Source: Guyanagaster necrorhizus
Taxonomy: Eukaryota > Basidiomycota > Agaricomycetes > Agaricales > Physalacriaceae
Assembly: GCF_019112545.1 (NCBI RefSeq)
Contig: NW_025064892.1
Span: forward strand, 1,097,921 to 1,161,920
Reading direction: 5' to 3'
Length of the DNA stretch: 64,000 bases
Shown: positions 36,004 to 46,977 of the stretch, piece by piece
Numbering within the stretch: position 1 is the first letter of the stretch
How the letters are laid out: the number at the start of each line of letters is the position of its first letter
Made by a program: the position numbers and the translations under genes
Notes under the pieces: generated by a model
Database searches by the model: none
What the model saw: only the letters and a program-made list of their open reading frames with translations
What the model was told of the DNA's origin: nothing

Positions 36004-36859
36004 TGTCTTTCATTGCATGAAGGCATGTAAAGGGCAATATTACTGTAACACTTATATAAATGTGTATGATCTGCTCATGATTTAATACCTCTTTTTGAAT
36101 TCCTACAACTGGTCCTGCTCGTTCGAAGGCGGTAGTGCTGGACGGACGAATCCGGTGGCGCAAACATAATTCGCGCTTCCTGCGCCTTCTCCAGGTACCG
36201 TAATGCTCAATATCTTCTGCCGATCACGTCGTCCTATGAAACCCCATGAATACGAAAAAATACGCAGCTAAAAGTATTTCGCTTTTAGAGCCCTCTCGCT
36301 GGACGAGCAGACGAAGTTTGGGGAATCATACCGGACATTCGCGTTACTTCTCGCCCGTGGCTATTATCTCTACAAGCCCGCCTCAGGGCCGTCACGAGCT
36401 TATGTCCGTCCAGACTCTCAAGCTTCAGTGGACCGGTCCAGCATTCCTACGCGTTACGATAGTGAAGCTAAGCCATGAGTAGACTGGGCGAGAGATCCCT
36501 TTATGGGTGCTTGCAATAGGCTGCGTCTGATATGCATATGTTATGCATGTCGTATACTCACACCAAGCCCAGTCCATGGTATTCTATGCTCAGGACAATG
36601 AAGGATGCCTCGGTCGGTCGTTCTTTCAGCCCTCGTTTCTGGCGGTCGCCTATCCGAAATAATCTACCTTTACATCGCATAGAGGACATCTTGCACTTAC
36701 ACTTTGTTTGTTAAAGGTAAGATTGATCCAACAGTTTATTTGGATCACTGCTTAATAGTATAATACTGAAGGCTGTGGCATTTCTTCACGCTAACTCGAT
36801 CGTTCACCGGGTACTCATACTACTCCATCAAGTCCGGTTGCATGATATCTGAGCTTTGT
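36004..36859. other. intergenic, nothing recognised
   Basis: Downstream of the sulfate permease. A short imperfect stem CTAAAAG/CTTTTAG occurs near 36268-36288. No coding signal is found. Confidence 0.5.
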
Positions 36860-37395
36860 TGCACAGGATATCGCATCGCTCAACGATCTCGCCAATCGTA
36901 CCGAGGCCCACCCGTCAAGAGGGATTACTACCACTGGGGGTAGACAATACCTTCGTGACCGTGGACTCCTCAAGTATGTCATGTTCGCCTTCGACCTGCC
37001 GATAGCGTATGCCGGAAAATGTCCGCCTATTTACTGCTAGTTACACTTGGATCACTGTAGGTCCTTGGCTTCATGACGTTGCGCACGGGGAGTGTATGTA
37101 TGACCCTTATGCGTACGACGTCGCATTCTGCCACGAGTTCCAGGTATGCCCTTTCAATGCTTGCAGGCTTTATTTAACTCGCGCGTCTTCGTCGTAATTC
37201 AGCACCTCACTCAGTTCGTACATCGGCGATGCTTGCGCCGTTCTTAGACAGTATAGTTACAGACAACCTCTCTCGCCGCTTCACCACTGCTCAAGCACCT
37301 GAGTTTTTGTGCGACAACTGGAAAGAGTTCATATCGAGTAGCATATCACTTCCATACAGCCTGGAGGGGAGTTGCTACCGGCGGTGGGACAATCG
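36860..37395 (+). pseudogene. protein-kinase-like gene relic (C-lobe pieces)
   Basis: Separate short frames carry pieces typical of the C-lobe of mushroom kinase-like proteins. They are YDPYAYDVAFCHEFQ (near 37100), HLTQF after an acceptor at about 37201, and LAPFLDSIVTDNLSRRFTTA with EFL (near 37230-37310). The frame changes between HLTQF and MLAPFL, and stops separate the upstream piece SLNDLANRTEAHPSRG. The HRD and DFG-like parts are not seen. It ends where the GH79-derived repeat begins. Confidence 0.55.
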
Positions 37396-37502
37396 TTTGC
37401 CTCATACGTTTGTCCTCCCCAGGTTAGCCCGGAATCGTCGTCGGCGTGACAAATCATTGATCAAAAATCAGCTCCGGGATAAAGCTAATAACGCACCCAA
37501 TG
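37396..37502 (-). repeat. 107-bp fragment duplicated from the GH79 gene
   Basis: It matches 40210-40318, in the same orientation, with scattered substitutions and a 2-3 bp gap. The source segment spans the last intron of the GH79 gene with exon sequence on both sides, so the copy arose from DNA and not mRNA. The F-box gene at 38093-39751 lies between the two copies. Confidence 0.85.
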
Positions 37503-38092
37503 ACTATGGCATGTAAAGGTCTCACCTTGTTCGTCGGATCGGTGACCTGAAAGACGACGATTAAAATATTGAAGAACGACCTCGGTCAATCGAAGTGTGG
37601 GATCCCAATACGGTTTTTTTGTAGACCACATGCGCGCAATGACGATGTTGATTCACAACTCTATGCGCAGCGGTCTTTGTCGAGAACCTTCTCGTACTTG
37701 AGCTTGATGGCCAATGTACCCATCGAAGACACCCCTGTGGATACCACGAGATCTTGAAGGCAGCTTTTTGACCAGACCTGAGGTGTGAACGAGGCCAGGG
37801 CCCAAAGAGAGGTAATGTACCTCATCGCCCAACCCATTGGTGCGATTTGCTTTACGGTTTTGAATATAGTGGGCGAGAGGCTGACGATTTCGTGCCATGG
37901 AAGGCGGAGCTTTTTGAAGGAGTAGAAGGCACAGAGAAGGCAGTTTTCCCAGATGAGTGCATACTTTTCTTCTGTTCACCTTGGCTCGTTCGTCTGATGA
38001 TCGGTGAACAAAGCGGATGACCGGGCCGTTGAAAAACTTCGGGCCGATGGTTTCGTCAAGGTTTCGTCTTTGTCTCGCCCGTTCTTCAGGCA
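37503..38092. other. intergenic, F-box promoter
   Basis: Open stretches on the minus strand here have no recognisable features and overlap the start of the F-box gene; none is called. Confidence 0.5.
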
Positions 38093-39751
38093 TTGATGAT
38101 GCTTCCATCTGAGCTTATCTCCTGTATTCTTTTCGAACTCTGGTCCGTTCAATCTTCCACTGATGGACACATCCAAATTTTCTCAATCTGCTCCCTTGTA
38201 TCCAAACAATGGTCTGCTCTCATCAAGGAGGTGAACTCCACGCATTCGGTTATCCCCTTATCCTATGGCGGAGGTTATCTGTATACTATCCGGTCGATGT
38301 CTTCAATACCTAAACCGTTGCTCTGCCGCACCATAACATTCAAAGTGGACTACATGTTGATGCCAGATTCCATTCGGAAGTCAGGATGCGGGCCCTCCAT
38401 TACGGCTAACAGGGGGATAGAATCGGTGCTTCGCAGGCTATTCTATGATCCTAGTACACCCCAAGATGGCATTCATATTTACGTGGACTATCTCGACGAT
38501 CCACAGGTCCACATCCCCCGCTTCTGGATTCCTCAGCAGACCACCCAGCTAACCATTGTATATCGCTACCGATTGTGGACGCTTCTCACTCTCCCACGGC
38601 CATTTCATTGTCTATGTGCGCAACCCATCGTTGTCCGACGAGTCCGCCAGCTCTGCGTCATGGGATCCACAGCGTGGATATTGATGCCGCTCTTAACCCC
38701 TCTCATCGAATGGAAGTGTCTAGCTTCGTTGACTACAGATGTACAGCTTGATATTCCGATCCCCTCCTTCAGACGAAGACCATATGATTATCCAACGCAA
38801 GATGTAGGAACGGAATTCTTGTCTCGTGTCATGTTTGGCGAACGGGAGTTCCAGCGCTCATGTTTGCTTCACGGGCGGCATTTTAAGTATCTAGCTGGAT
38901 TACATTATGACGGCTCGGAGGCATATATTCCTATGTTTGAACAGTACATTCCTCTGGGCTCTGTGGGATATATTGATCCATTCTCCAAGAAATTTGTCAT
39001 ATTGTTCAATGCGATCAATCCGGCATCTTCGACGGAACCCAGAATCAATCGCATCCCTTCCCTCCTCGAGGACGGCCAGACAAAATTGGTCATGGACCCA
39101 AAATATTCCCCCTCCCCGGCGTGGGATTATGAATATAAAAAGTCCGACATCCTCCGCAAGCTTGGAGCTTGGACTCAGGGAAGATCGTTCGTCTTTCTTT
39201 GTTGTCAATATCTATCTCTTTCTGACAGAAGCAGAGTATATAGTATTCCTTTTGCATGCAACATAGAAGAACAACTCTATCTTGGGCTTGGGCGTGCCAT
39301 TTCTCAGGAACTTGTAGGAGACCAATTTGAGAATTGGCTGTCCGAGCACCAACAGACGATTACAGATGTGTTTGGAGACCATCATCCCTATATCCGAAAG
39401 CATCTGGAACTTGGTGAGGCGATTTTAATGCTATGTATCCGAAATCTGTGGACTGATATACAGCTATATTTCAGTTACAACCACAGTAGACTCTTCACAA
39501 TATGTTTGGTTTGTCCTTCTTGCGCTTACTTTCAGCACAGAGGTTACAAGCTATGTAAATGCACTCGCCTAAGTCTCCTGATTGGATTCCCACTAACACT
39601 CTTATACAGTTCTACTTTCAAGTTGACCGTCAGGCGTCACATAACCCTGGACGCCCTTGGGGGAAAATCAAACCTCCTAAGGGTCATACTCATCCCAAGC
39701 CCATGTTTCTCTCCTGGGACCACATCTCCACTGTGGGGCAGTCGCCAATGA
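38093..39751 (+). CDS. F-box protein, single exon, about 552 residues
   Basis: The F-box sits at the very N-terminus: MLPSELISCILFELW, then FSICSLVSKQWSALIKEV (residues 3-48). The rest is a long lineage-type domain without clear repeats, with several Trp- and Pro-rich stretches (QVHIPRFWIP, FHCLCAQPIVVRRVRQLCV, LGAWTQGRSFVFLCCQYLSL). Likely a Skp1-binding substrate adaptor with unknown target. The start could be either of the first Met codons. Near the 3' end a possible intron (GTAAAT...TTATACAG, about 39555-39608) would shorten the tail, so the last 60 residues are uncertain. Copies of a GH79 fragment flank the gene. Confidence 0.82.
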   Translation: MMMLPSELISCILFELWSVQSSTDGHIQIFSICSLVSKQWSALIKEVNSTHSVIPLSYGGGYLYTIRSMSSIPKPLLCRTITFKVDYMLMPDSIRKSGCGPSITANRGIESVLRRLFYDPSTPQDGIHIYVDYLDDPQVHIPRFWIPQQTTQLTIVYRYRLWTLLTLPRPFHCLCAQPIVVRRVRQLCVMGSTAWILMPLLTPLIEWKCLASLTTDVQLDIPIPSFRRRPYDYPTQDVGTEFLSRVMFGEREFQRSCLLHGRHFKYLAGLHYDGSEAYIPMFEQYIPLGSVGYIDPFSKKFVILFNAINPASSTEPRINRIPSLLEDGQTKLVMDPKYSPSPAWDYEYKKSDILRKLGAWTQGRSFVFLCCQYLSLSDRSRVYSIPFACNIEEQLYLGLGRAISQELVGDQFENWLSEHQQTITDVFGDHHPYIRKHLELGEAILMLCIRNLWTDIQLYFSYNHSRLFTICLVCPSCAYFQHRGYKLCKCTRLSLLIGFPLTLLYSSTFKLTVRRHITLDALGGKSNLLRVILIPSPCFSPGTTSPLWGSRQ

Positions 39752-40106
39752 CTGTACAAATTCGCTGCCATTTTATCATGTAGTTCGGGGCAGTTTTTTT
39801 TTTTTCCAATTGGTGAAGTTGATCTGTTTGTGAATGCTTTCCTCTCTTAGTAGCATGGCTACGCAGGAGGATTGATAAAATCGGCAGAATAGCTGCCGAG
39901 ATGTGTGGTCTCGTTCTTACCAGCCCTCTTTGAAGCAACTTTGAAGCCGACGTTGGGGAACCCCGCGCGTAAGGCTAAAAATCAGCGCATTGGGGGGAGT
40001 TGTGTGGGTAGCATACTGCGCTTTACCGTGGCGAAAAAACTTAATATTTATCAATAATATCTATGGCAATCTGGCTTGACTATGAACACCTAAAGCCCGA
40101 ACAACT
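39752..40106. other. convergent intergenic region
   Basis: Between the 3' ends of the F-box and GH79 genes. It holds a T11 run near 39796 and nothing else recognisable. Confidence 0.55.
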
Positions 40107-42129
40107 TTAATATATAAAGGAGAGGAGGACGGCCTCAGTTTCGGCGATATCCAATCCGGATGCGACCTGCATGGTTTCAATCTCCAGCTCCCCTTGTGCG
40201 CGTGCATCATTTGTCTCATACGTTTGCCCTCCCCAGGTTAGCCCAGAATCGTCGTCGGCATGGCTGAGATCATTGATCAAAAATTACTTCCGGGATGAAT
40301 CTATTAACGCACCCAATGGCTAGTCTTTTGACCTGCACAGTCGTCGGGCGCGATTCGCTCTCCCCCAAAAAACCGAGGTCAAGATGAGTACTAGAGCGGG
40401 AAGTGGTTTCTGCTTTCATATATGCTTGAGAATTGATGACAACGGCACGGACGAGAACATCGTGTTCATAAAAGGCGTAACCAGAGATACGAGAATTGTC
40501 GATTGACAACTCCACTGCCTGAGTCTGGTTAGAGTTACCTATGGCCTCTCCGATTATGATTGCGGCGTAGTATGGAGGCTGAACATGAGGAGCTACAGGT
40601 TCTGGGAGCGCAGATCCGTCGAGGATGGATCTAGTCAATTCAACAGGTTGGATCTGATAGGGACATGTAAGTCACTGTCAACCAGCGAAAAGAATCATTA
40701 ATACGAAGTTGTATTTGTATCCTACGCCTTCGTGGAAAAAGACGTGAGATATTCCCAGCTGTGACCTACCGACAAATTGATTAACGACTCCAGTGGCTCG
40801 TGACGGCACTTACGCGAATAAGGTATAATCCAACGCCCATAGTGCAGCTCCAGCAGTGTTGCTAACGTTCGATACACCCTTCGATACCGCGTAAGATCAA
40901 AAGCAGACCGGTGGAGATAGAAGAGTTCAAACATACATGATTGGCAAAGCTATTGGCTTCTCCAAGGACATAATCCAGGCCTCGGCTGTGCGTAACTGCA
41001 ATGTCTGTGCTGTGGACCGAAAGATTGCCACGAATGTTTTCCTTCGTCATCAGTTCCTGTAGAAGATCCTCATCACCTTCGCTGAAGACACCTGAATATT
41101 GATGCTGCGAAAAACTTGGTATTATGTGTAGCCTGTCTAGTGGTTTCAAGAGAATAAAATCTTACGTTGTAATGAAGGCACCCGGTTCAGAGTCGAGTAT
41201 CCCTTCGGCATAGATGGCCTGAGGTGAAAACCCGGTGGTTGAGTTGGACGAAGTAATAAAACTTCCAACGAAGAATTTTGTATGGGATGTCGAAGACATT
41301 CCTACGGTCTCGGAGATATTACTGGCGAACTCAGTCCACCTATATAGCGTGCAATCGTTAGCATAAAAAGAACCGTGTGAACCATGCGAGACGCTTACTC
41401 TTGTGTATAATCAACAGAAGTCCAGTTGGACGGACGTGCACCGTTGTTAATATACCAGTCGGCTTCATTACCAATCTCCACAAAATCAAGAGTCACTCCG
41501 GCGTCTTTCATAGCAGGAGATGAAAACGCCTTCGCCATCGAACGTGCCGTGAGAAATGCCGCAGTAAGGTTGTCCTGACCAAAATTGACACCCCATGTTA
41601 TACGCATTCCTAGTATAAAATATGTGATCAACGATATCTGGCATATGTATATGAAGTCGTACCAGACGGAAGAAAGCGGGCCGTTTCATAGTAACCGTCG
41701 CCGACGGTAACATTCGTGGCTTCAGGATATGGAACCGTCGTAGAGAAGTCAGGAAATATCGCTTCTGAAAACTGCGAATCCTAAGCTGTAAGTATAAATT
41801 CGCAACTCGTCTAACGACATTTTCACCTCCACGTTCGGATTGAAATTAGTATGATCCTCGCTGTCACCTCCAATTCTGATGCTAGGCGGTACCCCGGTAA
41901 GAGTTTTCAGATTATCCAAGGCATTGTAAAGAAACTGATTCTTTGAAGTCGTGCCAGTCCAGTCCGTCCATCTATCCCCTTCGATAGAAAATGACAGGAG
42001 ACTAGGAGAGAGTTCCGGAGCGTTTGACGGCACAGAGAGAGACAAGGACACCTCTACGACTGCCGACGCTGTGGAGACCAATAGAGAGGAAAGGCAGAGA
42101 AACAACCGTCGATGAGCAAAGTAAGGCAT
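40107..42129 (-). CDS. secreted GH79 beta-glucuronidase-type glycoside hydrolase
   Basis: It begins with a signal peptide (MPYFAHRRLFLCLSSLLVST, cut probably after ASA at about residue 23). The TIM barrel follows: ELSPSLLSFSIEGDRW, PSIRIGGDSEDH, RITWGVNFGQDN, LDFVEIGNEADWY (acid/base Glu in GNE), DYVLGEANSFANH (nucleophile Glu in GEA). The GH79 C-terminal beta-sandwich domain has PPYYAAIIIGEAIG. The last intron (GTGCGTT...ATCTCAG) joins AIG to HADDDSGLTWGGQTYET; the stop is at 40107-40109. Both catalytic Glu are present, so activity is likely. The substrate would be glucuronate or 4-O-methyl-glucuronate on proteoglycan or hemicellulose outside the cell. Confidence 0.92.
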
Positions 42130-43906
42130 GTCCTAGCAGTAGCACTGCGTTCTGAGGTACAGGATATATATATACGCAAGAATACAAAGCCCGTTCGAGA
42201 CAATTAATTCCGAGAAATTTGTCGTAGAACCGGCAGAATTGAGAGAATCATAGCCTTAAGTGGAGGAGGCAATTGAGGTGCGCACGGTGGCAAGAAGTTA
42301 TCAAGCAATATCTCGGACTCGCATACATCAAAGCGAGTCCGAGACAAACGATGGACCTAGCTAGGGTGGGCATAGAACCAGTGATTCTTGAACACGAGAC
42401 CGCATCACATCAAAGGGCTCCAACAATAGATATGCGGAAGTACTAGGAATTCAGCCGAGTCATCGTGTCAGCGTGATATAGCCCAACATGACGTCGTCGA
42501 ATTTCCGTCCACGGGCCCAGAAAGGAGCCAGTGATTGCACCGAATGCACGGTTGTTCCTGCGTACTCGGTCTTAGAAGTCTCGTTAGTATCATCCTACGA
42601 CGCGTCGTACAGTCATCGCGTATCATTTTTTCGATTTGCGGCAGTATGGTCGTGCAAACGTCGCAGATCCTGTCAGTGGATTAGGCCCACTGACGATTGT
42701 CCTTGCCCGCTCAGTCTCAGGTTCGACTCGGGCTTAGCCGGGTTGGCGCGGAACCGAAAGAAACAACAAAGGCTACGGCAGCTGAAGGAAGGGGAATGAG
42801 AAACGAGTGCTGTCTTTTGATTTAAAGGGCTTAGCATCGAAAAAGTGGACATATGAGTTGTAAAAGCTTAGACTATCTGTGAAGACATAAGAAATACTGA
42901 GAGTGGACGAAAAAAAAAACATGCCAAGGTCTTTCAGACACAAACCCACGCCTAACCCACGTCATATACAACATTTTGCAATTCTTGTAATCCTTAAAGT
43001 TAGATATGTCTAGTACTGTTGATTTATATCGCGAGTCACAAGACTCGAGTGAGATTCGGCAGCGGCTGATGCGAGGGAACTTCCGGTACGGTCCGATTGT
43101 CCCGAGGCAGAAAGTTTTCAAAGAGGTCAAGCCTCAGACTTTGACAGCCACCTAGCTCAACTTTTGGAATGGGACTGATGCTGCCTCGCTTTAAATTCTG
43201 AATGGCACACTGCTTTCTCGCCCCGACTGCGGTACATACTAGGCCCTGTCGAGCTCGTCGTACAATTCAAAGTATTTATGAAACGCCGGCAGGCGAATTC
43301 CATCTTCATTTTGACAGGGTCGAGCCAACGAGCCTATAACGCCTTCGCTACTACTCTACTTTAACGGCCATACCTCTGTTAACTCCCTGCCTGCTTGTTA
43401 TCTTGTGGCAGTATGATTGTTTTTCCGAGTCTCTGTTCAGTTCCTTCATTAACCACGATAATGCTCCTCGATCCTTCCGACTCAACGTAGAGAGCAGACT
43501 GTGACTTGACACTTACCAGGAACAAGGCCATTTTCTCCCACCTGCTGTTTAAACTTTCGTTGTAGTTTTTCGCGTGTGAGTCCGGATTAATGGGCGCAAT
43601 ATTTCCTTTGGGTACCGGTGCAACGTCCTTCTGAACCTCACAATTAGCTGATTTTCCCCTAATAGTTACGGTAATTCCTCCATGATATAATTCGCATTGA
43701 ACGAGTAATCGGACTCCATCAATTAAAGAAGCTTAGGCAGAGAATTGTTGCCGTTTCCTCCACGGGGCCTTGAACACTGAGCGCGTGAACAGTTATGACA
43801 ATGCTTACTAAGATATGAATGGTATAAGTACGTACTCTTTTCCTTATCATCTGCTATCGGCGCATCTCTTCAACGGCATTTACAGACTCCCACTTGATAA
43901 CCAGCA
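42130..43906. other. 1.8-kb divergent intergenic region
   Basis: Between the diverging GH79 and P450 genes. It contains the perfect hairpin at 42311-42344, 182 bp before the GH79 start. A 103-codon open stretch at 42488-42799 is Arg/Ser-rich without features and is not called. A10 occurs near 42910. Confidence 0.5.
42311..42344. repeat. perfect 12-bp inverted repeat upstream of GH79
   Basis: TCTCGGACTCGC (42311-42322), a 10-nt loop ATACATCAAA, then GCGAGTCCGAGA (42333-42344). It uses the same GCGAGT/ACTCGC hexamers as the hairpin before the first P450, but with the opposite inner-outer orientation. A dimeric zinc-cluster regulator site is one possible reading. Confidence 0.85.
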
Positions 43907-46185
43907 ATGCTGTCGGTTGGAGTCGTCCTCCCCGTTTCTTTAACTCTGCTATTTGTGCTGCTTGTTCGGTTTATCCAAGCCAGAAAGGATCCTGCTAGAA
44001 AAATACGATGCGCGGTGAGCGGGTTAACCGTATCAACTTCTTTCTTGAATCCTTTAACGGTATCCAGCCCTGGTCTGATGCACACTGGCTCTGGGGTCAC
44101 GAATTCATCGAATGGCAAAACGAAATTGGGAAAATGTATTCTAAATGGGCTATGGCTCTCGGACCTGTGTATAGAATCAAGGCGTCCTTCTTCAAACGTG
44201 ACATTGTAAGGTTCTTTCGCCACTCACAACTCTTCAATTAACTCAACGACCCTGTAGATTATTGCCACAGATAATTTTGCTGTGCATCATATTCATGCAA
44301 ATACTTACCGATATCGTTCGTGGCCTCTGATACTCGTCCTCCTGCTCACACATCCTTATCATGACAGCCAAGGCGCCCGAGTTCTTACCTATAGTGGAAA
44401 GCCAACTTGGAAAAGGTATAGTATATGTTTCGGGTGACGAGCATAGACGTCAACGCAGACTTCTCGCGCCAGCCTTCACGTGAGCCCAGAGTCTGTTGCT
44501 ACCTTGGCAGATTTCATACATATTTTCAGTCTCGGCGCTGTGAAAGGAATGTCTGATGATGTTGTCGAATGCACCCAGAGGGTAAATCGTTTGTATACCA
44601 GATCTTTCCAGGACCGACAATCTAATCTATTGCGACAGCTCGTACAACGAGTCGCAAAACATGTTACATCGCGAGGGGGCGAGACTAATCAATATCACTC
44701 CCTTCCTGTCGGCATGCACGTCAGTAGCTCTCCATTTATCGATTGTGAACCCTCTGTCAACTTGTCATAGACTGGATATTATAGGTCGCGTAGCGTTTGG
44801 GCATGACTTTCGTAGTGGCGAATCCCAGGAAGCAATAGAAATAGCCGAGTCATGGCATAAGGATGTTTTGTTCGGGAGGACCACGCCTGGATTCCTGATG
44901 CCCATCATGATGTCTACTTTCCCGTGGTTCAGCAAGCTTCCGATTCCGGCTTTCCGGACGGACGGTGTTGCAAAGCGAGCGGCTATCAGGCTCGCCGGAG
45001 AGTTTCTCCGGGAGAACCAGGCGCATTTGGAAAATGGCGACGGCAAAGATATTCTCTCGATTTTGGTCAGGGACCAGAAGCATTCGAAACATGGTGATCG
45101 TCTGTCGCATAGAGCATTATTGGAAAATGTACGTTCTATGCTTTCCGCATACTTGTTCGTACTTGTTATTGAGAAACATTAGATAGCAACACTGATGCAA
45201 GTCTTGTTCATATCTTCTCTCCTCTACTCACTTGCCCTTTTTTATAGAATGGTGGGACACGAAACAACCTCTTGCACTGTCAGCTTCACTCTGTACCATC
45301 TCGCTCGCGACCCCGAGGTCCAAAAGAGACTACGACAAGAAATTCATGACTTGAGCGACTTTAGCTATGACCACATTCAAAGCCTGCCCTACCTTGATGT
45401 TGTATGCCGCGAAGGGTACTTGTAATCCATCAGAGTTTTCCTGGATCGTGTACTCACGACGCGTGATTAGATTGCGTCTTCATCCGGCTGGGCCAAGGAC
45501 CGATCGCATTGCTCTGGAAGACGATGTTCTCCCTCTGAGCCAGCCATTAACACTCTCCAATGGGGAAATCGTGTCTTCTATTGCTATCAGAGCTGGACAG
45601 GTCCGTTCCTTCTCTTCTATTTGATTACTGCGCTTGAGCGATCAGCAGGTTTTCCAGATACCCAGCGTGGTTCAGAATACGGACCCTAATGTGTGGGGTG
45701 AGGATGCCGCCGAGTTCAAGCCAGAGCGATGGTTTCTTCCTCATGGAGTACCTTCGGCGGCTCAATTACCATCTGGGCCATACGGAAATGTCGCATCCTT
45801 CTTGGACGGCCCGCGTAGTTGTATTGGATGGCGCCTCGGTGACCCTTTTCGTCTAGCCCCGCAAGTAGCTTCTAATATTACCATAATAGCCCTCTTGGAA
45901 TTCAAGATCATGATTTGCCTTGTGATCCGCCATTTTGAGCTGACGAGCACTCCGCATCATGTCCAGAGCTTTTTCATTGGAAACCTTCAGTCGTTTGTAG
46001 ATGGAGATGCTCAGATGCCGATCCATGTAAAGCTGTTGGCGGTACGTCCGAGTGCTTACTTTTCTTTGATGTGCACTCAATTCATTGGATCAGCCTCTGT
46101 CAACTTGACTCATTGCTGTCCAGCCAACTGGGTCGACGTGACGGAAACAGTAACGAGGGTGTATAGATTTCTTTTGACTCTTTAA
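43907..46185 (+). CDS. cytochrome P450 monooxygenase, second copy type
   Basis: N-terminal anchor VGVVLPVSLTLLFVLLVRF, then KIRCA spliced to PWSDAHWLWGHEF. Later parts are GDEHRRQRRLLAPAF (C-helix WxxxR-like region), RLDIIGRVAFGHDF, the I helix MVGHETTSCTVS (near 45250), K-helix ExxR formed across an intron (CREG/LRLHPAGP), AEFKPERWF and the haem motif FLDGPRSCIGWR (near 45806-45836). The next intron (G/GTGACC...AATAG/CC) restores LLEFKIM. It differs clearly from the P450 at 25.9 kb, with GHETT rather than AGGADT. The extra tail after FVDGDAQMPIHVKLL may be intron plus a short exon, so the 3' end is uncertain. The substrate is unknown. Confidence 0.9.
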
Positions 46186-46263
46186 AAAATGCACCAGAGA
46201 ATACTGGAAATATTCTGTGGACAGTCGATGTTTTGTAATGTATCTCAGATCGTTCTAGCTTCT

Positions 46264-46401
46264 TCATCACAATATCAGTCAAGGAAACATAATTTGGCGC
46301 CGGATCATTTACGCGGTGTTTTGAACGATTTCGACCTCACCTCCATCCGGAATGATATTGGCGCGCGGCTTCGTTGCTTTGCAAATGTCCATCGTAGATG
46401 A
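46264..46401 (+). pseudogene. FunK1 kinase fragment
   Basis: A short frame with HLRGVLNDFDLTSIRNDIGA, matching GNICGVLNDFDLSS of the intact FunK1 gene at 47.6 kb but on the opposite strand. The frame is lost soon after. A possible continuation near 46410 reads TEVESFD in another frame. It is a relic of a second FunK1 copy. Confidence 0.6.
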
Positions 46402-46977
46402 AGATACAGAGGTAGAGTCATTCGATCTAGAAACCCTAGATGACTGAGTGTCTTATAATCGTTACATCAAATCCTGTTGGGATTTTGCTGAACCTTGTAG
46501 AACATAACTAGTACCAGGCTGAAAGTTTTGCCGTCCGTACCACTAGACTCGAACTACTCCCTCTGAAACTCGATGATCATCGGTCCCGCATGGTACATTG
46601 GTCAACTGTCATCAAGTTGTGGAGAGTTTGCGTGCAGCAATCCCTATAGAGTTGAGGGCATCGGGAGCAGATGTAGACGTGTTGCCAGACAGTCCGCAAA
46701 GAGGATGTGCATGGGACTCGAAGTTCTGCGATGGCTGGTTCTGCCTTGCAACGGTTCTAGTAGCGAACTATCTCATATCCGTATCAGTCAAGTAGGAGGG
46801 CCGCTATAAGTCAAACTCCGCAGCAACTTTCGCCACCACACCACCAACAATACTGCCTATGTCTCACACTCATACCAGATAAATCACTATCACTATTATT
46901 CACTGAGTAGAAGTCTGTAGTGTCAATAGTCTATCATCAGTGTGTTACAAGGGTAATAACAATATCATGTAGCCTAT
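46402..46977. other. intergenic, nothing recognised
   Basis: Lies downstream of the intact FunK1 kinase. Two overlapping short frames at 46573-46809 have no features. Confidence 0.5.
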
